Source of the DNA: Enoplosus armatus
Lineage: Eukaryota; Chordata; Actinopteri; Centrarchiformes; Enoplosidae
Length of the DNA stretch: 64,000 bases
Reading direction: 5' to 3'
Assembly: GCF_043641665.1 (NCBI RefSeq)
Contig: NC_092198.1
Span: forward strand, 8,678,501 to 8,742,500
Numbering within the stretch: the stretch's first letter is position 1; each line of letters begins with the position of its first letter. The position numbers and the translations under genes were made by a program. Shown here one piece after another: positions 13,401 to 23,018 of this stretch. The notes below the pieces were generated by a model. That model worked only from the letters and a program-made list of their open reading frames with translations, searched no databases and was not told the DNA's origin.

Positions 13401-14284
13401 CCGAGACAAACCCAACAACACCACACCAATAGCTAACTGACTATAGGGAGAAGACATTAGAGACATTAGAAGACTCTGTGGTAATTGCCTGGTTGAGTCC
13501 TTCTGGGATAGAGAATGAAATCTCTCTGTGCCTTCTTTTCTTTAAGGGAAATGGCAGTGAATTTGTAATGAGTCACTTCCACTTCTACTATTCAGCTAAA
13601 TCTTCCTCAACTTCATCCATCCTCACCTAATGCACTTGAGCACCCCCACTCCCCCAAACAAAACCCAGAAAGATTTCTAATCATCGATCATATTAACTGG
13701 GATTGAATTTTGTTTGTCTTTACCAACTGTGGCATCTGATGTTACCCTTCTTGGCCAGTGTAAATGGGAGGCTGCTCTAGAGTGACTAATCTTGTGAAAC
13801 TGTATTGATAAAAGAAGCAGAACCGTGAAAAATAGGTCAGGAAATAAAATTTTAAAAAAAACACAAGGAGAGAAAAAAAGCAGAATAGATTGCATCTGTC
13901 CTTCAGGTCTACCAGACTTTCACAGTCTGATCACAGATAACATTATTCATATGCTGCCTTTTTACTTTGACCATGTAATGTCAGTTACTACCTACAGGAT
14001 CCATCAATGTCAGTGTGTTTCTTTTAGCTGACAGTATTCAACATCATCCACCATCTAGTGCAGGGGTGAGGTTCGACCCAGGTGAGCTGGGCACAGATTA
14101 TAAAGGCAGATAGCTAAGTTACTAAAAACCATGTCTGGAACTCAAAGCTAAGGCACAAATGTTCAGGGGAGACCAACACTGATAAGGTTTATAAACCCCT
14201 GAGATAGAGGAATGTGCAGGTTTGAAGGTAAAATCAATTTAGTTTTCTTCTTTTACTTGGAAGATAGGAAAAATGATAAGGATA

Positions 14285-14290
<6 letters not shown>

Positions 14291-14346
<56 letters not shown>
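14291..14346. repeat. (AC)28 microsatellite
   Basis: The longest uninterrupted dinucleotide run in the window, 56 bp. Confidence 0.97.
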
Positions 14347-14351
<5 letters not shown>

Positions 14352-14500
14352 TCAGATTGTTGTACTGTAGCTCAAAAAGGCCCATGAGGCCTATTTAAAA
14401 CACACCTCAAAGAGCCAAACAAACATACAAAAAATAAATCAAGATGACAAAAACATTACTCAAAGTGCAGACGAGGCAAAACAGAAATTAGATAGTAAGA

Positions 14501-14561
14501 GTGTGTGTGTGTGTGTGTGTGTGTGTGCATGCGTGCGTGTGTGTGTGTGCGTGTGTGTATG
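14501..14561. repeat. Imperfect (GT)n microsatellite
   Basis: GT units interrupted by gcatgcgtgc, only 154 bp from the (AC)28 run and of opposite strand polarity, so the two could pair in a single-stranded transcript. Confidence 0.93.
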
Positions 14562-15033
14562 TCACACTAAAACAAATACATTGTCCTCCTAAAACATATG
14601 CAGATATCTCATTGCAGCCGACTTTGGGCACCAAGTTCCACAATGTGATTTCTGCATCATTAGGAACAATGGCTACAATAAAAAAGGGAGAGTGGGACCA
14701 TGCAAGCACATCATTATGTAGAATCTGAATTCATTGTACAAGCAAACTCGCAAAAAACACAGACAATGAATATTTGAACACTGTCCCAGAGAATTTACTT
14801 GTTCTTCTCCTCTAATTCATGACAGACTGCCAAAAAGAGGAATTAAACGTGGGAGAAATGAGAAACATTGTTTGCCCTTTCTTTGTGAATTTCAGAATTC
14901 CAGCAAAACTGCAGTCTGCATTGTTCGGGAGACTGGTCGATGAAGAGAGAGAGGGAGGGAGACGCGTGGACTAGCTCTGCAGAACTAGTTGTTTTGAATT
15001 TCAGTTTTGCAGTGATTAGACAAATGCAATGCC

Positions 15034-15427
15034 TTAAAGGGGCACTCCAATGATTTTAAATATGAAGTTCAGTTTACTCTTCATGGTTAGTCCTACTCAG
15101 CCTGTGAGAACAGTTTTATAATGTCTGTTTAAGTATAACCCTGATGATGTCACCGGGTTATCTTAGCTTGAACATTTTAATAGAAAGCCTGCGTTACAAA
15201 CTGGAGGTTTGAAAGAAGTGGGCATTTAGGAGATAGAGGGGGTCTGAAAGACACAATAGAATTGCATTATGGGATATGTAAGACCCAGGGTTTTAGGGGT
15301 GTAGCTCATTCTCTGGGCTAAAAGAGTATCTCAGCCTCTGCTGCTTCCATTTGGACGATCTTTTTTCTTTTCATCTGTCTCTCAACTCTATGAAGTGCGA
15401 TACTAAATTGATGGAATACACCTTTAA
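15034..15427. mobile_element. MITE-like element with terminal inverted repeats
   Basis: The left end ttaaaggggcactcc and the reverse complement of the right end, ttaaaggtgtattcc, match at 12 of 15 positions. The element is 394 bp with no coding capacity. Both sides are flanked by atgcc (15029-15033 and 15428-15432). Either atgcc is a 5-bp target duplication, or the terminal TTAA is the duplicated target as in piggyBac or Kolobok elements. The interior resembles a repeat I know from teleosts ('ggggcactccaatgatttta'). Confidence 0.6.
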
Positions 15428-17884
15428 ATGCCACGTCTGTGTATTCCCTGACCTGCGTTTCATACTATCACTGCTTCATCAATACACATTTGCAGCCAAA
15501 GGACAGGATGTACAGTAAATGCAGACTTGTACATAAATCACTGTCGGCATCAGACTGGACTGAAATCAGAGAAGAAAAGCAGCTTGAAGACTCAAAGACA
15601 GCGTTTTTTCTCCTTTTCTCCCAACTCTCACTCTTCAGAGGAGCCTGATTTCAGTATTTGCTAAAAAGTCAGGGTTCCCATGACAGAGAGGCTGAGCCAA
15701 AGCTCAGTGGTACACATTACATCCCTCTGAGGGGTCTCTCCCCTGGCACAATTTAATGGCCAACTTGGCCATTACAGCCAACTCACTGTTTCCACAGATG
15801 TCCCAATGGCTTGGCACATGGGCATCCATGCACATGCACATGAACACACAGTCTCCCCCTGGCACAATACACTTTTTGAGGCAACAACGTTTATATAAGC
15901 CAACGAAAGGCCTGATGCCCGACTTTGGTGAGTTTTCATGTGTCTGTCGGCATGGTAACATATATGTTTTGCATGGTATGTTGACTGGATCTGTGAGTTT
16001 ATTCGAGCTCACTGTGGCTTCAGGCCAAAACTCCTGACTAATATGTTTATTACACATCAACACAGTCCAAGCGGAAGTCTGGGAGAGTGCGGTGAGGGAA
16101 TACCCACTGAGGTATGTACCTGTCTTCACTCTGTAAAGTGAGCAAACCAAGATACTACCCAACTGCATGAGCCATGACAAATATTTCATGAGCTTCATCT
16201 TGAAGTGGGCTTACAAGTCATAGAGAGGAGCTGATATCCACTTTCCCTCCAGTAGAATATTTATTTCAGCCACACTACAGAATAGTGATGATCTCATATT
16301 GTGGCTATTGAGATTCAGGATAAAATAATAAAAAAAAAACTCTTAAAGAATAAGAGCTGGAATTAAGGGAATGGGACACGCCAGATTTCATGGATGATGG
16401 GAGGAACCAAAGTGGATTTTCTGCACCATGCTCCTGTGCTCAGGGGGTTACTAAAAGAGCCTCAATACCTTTGGCAACCACTGAGTCCAGATGGTGGGAA
16501 TCTGGAGCATTGGGCGGGAGGAATGGAGCGGTGGTGGGAGACAGAGGGAAGGAGGGATGGAGGATGAAAGCGAAAGACGGGGAGTGTAGGTAGAAAGAGT
16601 GAGCAATAGCAGGCAAAACCCCAGCCCTGTTGAGAAAACAAATGGCTTGAGGGGACTATCTGCTTCTGTGTCTCTGCTCTACCTGTTTCGCCAGAGAGGA
16701 CTGATTTATGACACACGGGGAGGGGTGGGGGATGGGGGGGTGTCCATCTCTCTCTCCAGGCAAGCTGGAGGTAAGTGGGAGAGAGGGAGCACGATAGAGA
16801 GAGGTTTAAAATGAGAAAGATGAAGAATGAGGGAAAGAAAACATGGACAAAGAGAGAAGGAAAGAGCAAGAGAGGAGATAGAAAAATCGGGTGCAGAAAG
16901 GTACGATTGGAAGACGGCAATGGATGGAGAGAAGTAGACAGTATCAAAGGGGGGAGCAACCTAAGTGGCAGAGGATCAAAGTGACAAATACTCCTCCTGT
17001 GACCCTGCAGCTCCTGTCTCTAATGGGAGGTCTTGGAGATTGAAACCTTGGCCAGAGTTCCTGCGGTCACTCAGCGCCACCAAACTAATTTGGTCCTGTC
17101 ATAACAACCAACTAGGAGATGGACACTTGCAGCTCTTGATGAGAAAAAAAGTCAATCTAGAAAATAGCAGGAAGGGGGTAACTGTGTATTATCTGAAAGA
17201 ACAGGTTTACCATGTGAGACAGAGAAAGAGCCGACATGATTGACGCGTCCCATTCAGATTGAAGATCTGACAATTGCTTTTCTTTCACTCTTTTTTAAAA
17301 ATCAATTGTCTATCACAGGGACATCCATGCCCCTAAAACAGTGACAAGGACTGTTGTATGTTGGAGGAGCTAATTTTAGTTGTCCAAAACATTCACAGCG
17401 AACACTCTAATTACCAACTGGAGTGCATACTGACGAAGCTGTTGTAGACATGCAGGTGTGTGGCAACAAAATGGCTGCTATCAAATGCAGCTTCAAGGTG
17501 AATGCAACAAACTGAAAGTCCATTTTTTTATACCACTAATGTCTGCAGGAAAGTGAAATACGGTATGTGTATGGTATACAAATAACTGACTCAACACAAG
17601 CAACCCCTGCCAAACTCACTATCCAAGACAGCATTTCACCAAACACACTGGTTAGTCGTCATCCTAAAAGCTTTTTCTCTGTAATGTAAAAAAAAAAAAG
17701 GACTGTTTGAAAATTCAAACAATAAAGCATCAACCTAACCTCTGTCTTGCTTGTTCATGTATTTAAGCTAAGAAGCCACACAACGCTGTTTCTTTATGTC
17801 CATGTCTTCTACAGACATGCAGCTTTAGCCTCAGTCTTTTAGTATGACACCTTTTTACAGGGTTCAGCCAGAGACCAACTCATG

Positions 17885-18148
17885 TTGCTAATGTTAGCTA
17901 GCTACAGCTGATGAAAATCTGCTAGTTGTCGTGTCAGCCATCAAAATCAACAGTCCTGACTAGAAATGAGAAGTCGCTTTTGTCTACCTTTGTCTGGAAT
18001 CAACGACCCATTATTTAAAAATGATCAAGAATTTTCAATGACAAATCTGCCCCCATTATCATTGTATCAGCACGTGTCTTGTGAGAATAGAAAGGCTAAC
18101 AGGCATAGCAACACTGATTTGGGGCTAGGGCTTAGCGAACAGTCAATT
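17885..18148. repeat. Dispersed repeat family C, copy 1, beside the Ig6 exon
   Basis: Matches 35045-35320 in order: aatgttagct, gctacagctg.t.aaaatctgc, cttttgtctacct, gtgagaat.gaaag, taacaggc and gggcttag. The copy ends about 23 bp before the last base of the Ig6 exon (18172), on the donor side. Family unassigned, non-coding. Confidence 0.65.
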
Positions 18149-18171
18149 CTTTAATAATAAGCACTCTTTAC

Positions 18172-18444
18172 CTGTAACCTGGAAGGTGCATTTGCCTGCT
18201 CCGGCCTCGTTGATGACATTACAGGTGTACTCCCCCCAGCCGTCTCGATTCAGGCTGCGAATAGTGTACTCTGTCTCGTCTCTTTGGGCGTCGAAGGCGC
18301 CGGCATGCAGCAGCCGGTTTGACAGAAGCCACTCGAATCGCAGCACACGGGAAGGGTGGGCTCGCAGCACCCTGCAGGTCATCACCACAGGCCTCCCCAG
18401 GCCTTGACGCATCTCCATGTAAACCGGCTCCACTGTTGGAGGGT
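18172..18444 (-). CDS. mdga2: mdga2 exon: complete Ig domain 6
   Basis: 273 nt, phase 1 at both ends, residues 409-499 plus the first base of 500. It starts with AC after gtctcccccacag, making YPPTVEPVYMEMRQG. Ig6 has C432 (VVMTCRVLRAHP), W447, the WGEYTC motif with C483, and INEAGAGKCTFQVTG. This domain looks more diverged from the human MDGA2 sequence I remember than Ig4 or Ig5, and no sequon is seen in it. The donor is G|GTAAAG, a less usual form (A at +5). A dispersed repeat copy ends about 23 bp beyond the donor (see the repeat at 17885-18148). The symmetric phase allows in-frame skipping. Confidence 0.96.
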
Positions 18445-19037
18445 CTGTGGGGGAGACAGAAAGGCTCAGATGAGTTCAGCTGACATTTGCTAAAGGACAG
18501 CAAAGTGTGTAAAAGATGTAAGTGCATCGGAAATATGAAAGAATATGGAAAAAGCTTTGGATAAAGAGGGCAAAGGAGGGACGGTCTGTTGACGTCTATA
18601 CAAGACAGACGCTATTCAGGTAAGGGCCCTCTCAGTGAGACTAGATTGCCTCTGACCTCCAGAGATATTTGCAGAGAAAAAATATCTGGAAGGCAGAAAA
18701 GACAGTCAGAGCACCAAGTCTAGAAGAGTTAGGCATGAGACGAATAAAGAAATATATTTGAAAACTTAAACAAGGACATGTTATGAAAGTGTGAAAAGAA
18801 TTGGAAAATGGCTCTGAGCAATGTACTTCAAGCTCACCAAAGACGCAAAGAAGCTTTTTGAATGATAACCAACACATATTTAAATCATGCACAGACACTG
18901 AAAGGAAGAAAAACATTTTAGAGGACATTCATATTGTGAAATGAATGAGAGCGGTGAGCAAGGAGAAAAAGGTGAGATTCAGGCATTTTGTTAGTTAACT
19001 TTAAACAATCAGCACTGCAAATTCAATACATGAAAAA

Positions 19038-19064
19038 TGACGGGTGAAAACAATTCACCCGTCA
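19038..19064. repeat. Stem-loop, 11-bp perfect arms, 5-nt loop
   Basis: tgacgggtgaa at 19038-19048 pairs with ttcacccgtca at 19054-19064 around aacaa. No coding or RNA gene context. Confidence 0.9.
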
Positions 19065-19570
19065 GTGCGACAACGACATGCTTCATGGAAAATTGGTAAC
19101 AGGATGATGTGTTCCTCAAGCTTTCAAAATAGAAAATTAATAACTTATTTGAGTATCTGACAAGCTTCACTTCTTCCCACACTGACAACCTGGTGGTGAA
19201 TTATCTAGCCCGTCATCACATAGCGAAGTGAGGGGCTGCATATGACCTCGATGCAACCCAGACCCTTCCTCTGCAAAGTGTGATACGTGTGATTTTATAT
19301 TTTAGCCTATGTTAAATGTGTATTAGATTATGTGTGTGGAGGAGAATGTGAGTAAGTGCTTGCGCACTGAAATGGTTATGAATAATTTCCCCATCTTAAG
19401 CATCTTTGCTCTTGACATGCTCATACAGATGCTTGACAAAAGTCACGGCGGGGCTTGAAAAACAACAGTGAATGCTGAGGAGAAGAGACAGAATGACACA
19501 GAGCCCCTTAATTGCCTGAAATTTGCATAATTCCTGACAGAGTAAAGGAGAGGCGGGTAGCTATAGCCAG

Positions 19571-19700
19571 GGCTGGGGATGTTACTTTTAAAAATGTAAT
19601 ATGTTACAGATCACTGATTACCTGATTGAAACTGTAATCTGCAACATAATCTTCTACATTATTCACACACGGTAATATAATCTAATTACTGAGCCTTCCA
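19571..19700. repeat. 'Gttactttt/atgtaat' dispersed repeat fragment
   Basis: The stretch with ggggatgttacttttaaaaa, atgttacagatcactgatta and ctgtaatctgcaacat resembles a common teleost non-autonomous DNA transposon end. It is a single, degraded copy in this window. Confidence 0.4.
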
Positions 19701-20096
19701 AGCTTGATAGGATATGCAATTTAATGAACAGTTTATTAAAATTTACAGCACATTATTTGATAACACTATTAATGTCATTATCTACAACCTTAAACAGCCA
19801 TGTTTTAAAAGATGTTGAAGATACTAAAATCTCACAAGCTAAATCTTTTGAAAGAATCTAATAAATACTCGTCTGTTTACCAGAACATTTGGCGCAGTGT
19901 TTTTAGAGAGGTTCAAGTTTGTTTTTCTGTTACACATAATTGAGTTAACCTCAGCCCAGCCTGTAGAACAGGGCAGGTCCTCCAGGCCCGAGAGGTGCAC
20001 TGGGAAACGTGGGCTGTACACATATAACAATCCAAAGTGGGATTTTACTTTCTTGCCCTTGATGCTAATTATCACACAACATGCACAAAAACCCGG

Positions 20097-20129
20097 AATT
20101 CACACAGTAGTGTCACTACTGTGTGAATT
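20097..20129. repeat. Perfect palindrome, 16-bp arms, 1-nt centre
   Basis: Arms 20097-20112 (aattcacacagtagtg) and 20114-20129 are perfect reverse complements around a single T at 20113. Confidence 0.95.
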
Positions 20130-22034
20130 AATGACACCATTAGATCGCATAATGACCAGCTGAAATGTGAAAAAATAATAAATCATAAAAACATGGGATG
20201 GCAGAAAAGGTAAACACAAATCTTCCAAGAGAGTTGGACGGATAAGAAAAACTATGTAGGTGCCTACTTCACCTGATGTTGTTCACAAGGTGGAGAGTAA
20301 AGTGGCTTTCATCTCCGCTAAATGAAACAGCAATCAGTTCCTCCTTCAAATGAGCCTTGCCCGGGCTTTTACCCAAACCCAACGGATTATCTCCGACTCC
20401 AAAAGAAGGGTCGGAATCTCTACTTATCACATTAAAATTGTAGGTTTGTGTGCGGCGGTGAATCACAGCCCAGCTCCACAGCCTCCCTGAGTGGCACTAG
20501 ACCAAATTGCAGTAAGTGCATTTTCATTGACACAGAAAGACAAATGAAGACAGGTTTTGGGTCTGCAGCAAATGAAAAAAGAGAAAAGAAAAATCTCTTA
20601 TATAACCAAAACATCCTTTAAACAAGGGCACATGCCTCATCTCCCCCGTGCATCTCCTGTGAAACAGCTGCCCAGTGAACATGAGGAAAAAGGAGCGAAA
20701 AGGTCCTGAGTGATATTCCCTGAGCAGTGCTCGCCATGGTTAGCGTAGCAGCGAGGGCGATGAGGGCTCGCAGTTGCTGTAAGTCACAGGCTGAGAGAAA
20801 ACCCTGAGCCCTGGCTGAGATGTAATCCATCATCAGTCACCGGTGGATACCTTGACAGTAATGTGGTGAAAAACAACATTTAGGGGTACTGAGGCCTTTT
20901 CCCTGTGGTCCTTACAGACCGCCATCTACAGGGAGGAGGACAGAACAAAGACACGGGTATACATGGGGGAAATATGCATGTGTGTCTTTGAGCGTGTGGG
21001 AAGCCGAGGTGAATTTGTGTGCCTGTGTGCACCTGCATTTCTCAAAATACCGCTTGACTGGTTTACAATAAACTACAGCTTCAGTCTAAATGTGTTTCAT
21101 TTTTCTTCCATGTGCTTCGGGTGAGTGCATCAAGAGAAGGACATGCAACTCCTGTGGGCAAGGCTGCAAGAGTAGATCGTACTGTACAATGTGTGCAAGA
21201 GCACATGAAATGTGTACATGTGACTGCATTCCTTCTATATGGTTGGATGTTCATTTGGTCTTTCTTGTTTCGCTTTCATCTTTTTTTCTCCCTGGAGCAA
21301 CAGAATGTTTTCCCTCATGGGTCACTGGATGGCAGAAGTACCAATACAACAATATAAAAATACTACATGGAAATGTCAAAATTCAGAAATTATATCAGCA
21401 AAATGCACTTAAATGATCAAAAAAAAGCAATAGAATAATGGCCCCTGATACATTACCAACACTAATTCTCATGTAAAAGCTGATATTCAAATAATGGCCT
21501 CACAAACAAATAAAGGTCAGCCGATAATAATACAGTCTGGGTAAAAAACAAAAATGAAAGGGGTGTTATTATCTGTAGTCTACTACAACAGGGCACATGG
21601 TAAATTAAGTATAATGTAAATTTCCAAAACACTTATTCCATCAGTAGAACAGAGTCATGTTTTCTCTCTGTGATGTTAAGCTACCGTCAACAAAACTCAA
21701 CACCTCTTGATGTTTTCTCACATTAAAAGCATAACTGGAAGACTTTTAATGTGAACATTTTTGAGAAAGAGTTTCATCCATGGTAACATAACATCATTTG
21801 GGGGGAAAAAGCAAAGTGGATAATTTAACCTCTGTGGGCCTCATACAGTTATTTAAATAAACTACCTGAGAAGTTTAGAGGGGAAATCACTCTCTGGTGG
21901 AACTGCTAACAACTCATACAGTAGACATCTAAAATATGACAGGTTTCCCCAACTAAGCGCTGCTTTGTTCAGGAGTTACATGCCAAAAAGTACCATTGAT
22001 TTCATATTTTACAATGTATTATATTTTATGCTAT

Positions 22035-22178
22035 ATGTTTATGGAGTAAAAAGTACATTTCCCTCTGAAATGTAGTGGAGTATAAGTATAAAGAAGCATG
22101 AAATGGAAATACAAACACCTCAAAATTGTACTTAAGCATAGTACTTGACTAAATGTACTTAGTTACTTTCCACCACTG
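22035..22178. mobile_element. Teleost 'ccaccactg'-ended non-autonomous transposon fragment
   Basis: It reads gtaaaaagtacatttccctc, then aaatgtagtggagtataagt, then cctcaaaattgtacttaag, and ends in gtacttagttactttccacc-actg. This is a very common repeat end in percomorph fishes, often assigned to a hAT-like family. Only one end is evident; the assignment is from memory. Confidence 0.65.
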
Positions 22179-22982
22179 CTGGACAGCTGGTGTGACATCA
22201 GTGCTCCTTGTTGATACATCCATTTATTTATAGTCAGTGGACACATGTTGGATTAACATGTGACATAGCACTGCTCCATTCACTCAGAAATATGTCACTT
22301 TTTCCCCCCACACACCAGCCTTCAGCAGCTGCACGTAGGGGTACCAAAGAAACAAAGGCCTTGTTTTTAGATGGAAGCAAAAGCATTCTTGTGGGAGAAT
22401 AACCTTTGTAGCATAATATGCTTCAATATCAAGTCTTGATAGAGGAAATAACATTCATTAGGAAGTCAAACAGATATATACAGAATATGAAATGATAACC
22501 CTGATTCAACTGATTTATAATGAGTCCCTGTGTTGAATAATGTAGGGAGCCGCTGCTCCGCATCAACGCGCCCTCCTTCCCTCACGCTACAGCCGTTGCA
22601 ATCAAACAATGAACTTAAGCACCATCTGCATTACCATATTGTTATTAAAACTTAGGGATAATTTATGAACTTAAATATACAATTAATGATAATCAATGTA
22701 GAGTCTTCAGTGCGAGGAGTGGCCTGGTGATCCGCTAATAGGTTTAGCTCCGTCATTGACCAAGTTATGAATTATTCTGTCTAAGCCGTGTGCAGGCTTC
22801 TGTTTACAACCTACATATTCGCTGACCTTTTCTGGTGTGGATTTGATGCGGCTGATCAATTCAATATTGTTCCATAAAAAAATATTTCAAAAAAAGGTTA
22901 TTAAAATTTCATCCCTAAATGCAGCGTGTGAGCCATGTTGTAATGCAAAAGATTAATTGGCTGGCGTTAGGCTGGCGTTAGG

Positions 22983-23018
22983 CTAATGTGAATCGCTCTA
23001 ATATGATTCACATTAGAG
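22983..23018. repeat. Overlapping alternative stem-loops
   Basis: ctaatgtgaatc (22983-22994) pairs perfectly with gattcacattag (23005-23016). The overlapping ctctaat (22996-23002) can instead pair with attagag (23012-23018). A tandem ggctggcgtta duplicate lies just upstream. Confidence 0.85.

Larger units (their letters stand above)
9408..18171 (-). other. Intron between Ig6 and FNIII exons (8764 bp)
   Basis: It contains a LINE-like 3' end (10320-10446), (AC)n at 14291-14346, imperfect (GT)n at 14501-14561, a MITE-like element (15034-15427), a purine-rich low-complexity tract (about 16500-16980) and a dispersed repeat copy ending just short of the Ig6 donor (17885-18148). Open frames of up to about 165 codons at 15704-16198 and 16462-16959 have no recognisable domain and are treated as chance. 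Confidence 0.8.

Noticed and set aside
15704..16198. Minus-strand 164-codon open frame
   Set aside because: No recognisable domain or splice partners; it does not fit between Ig6 and FNIII of MDGA2.
16462..16959. Minus-strand 165-codon open frame rich in Ser, Leu and Pro
   Set aside because: It is the complement of a purine-rich low-complexity tract.
21090..21416. Cysteine-rich plus-strand open frame (nine Cys in about 40 residues)
   Set aside because: The cysteines come from tgt/tgc-rich sequence; there is no signal peptide pattern or family match, and no splice context was found.
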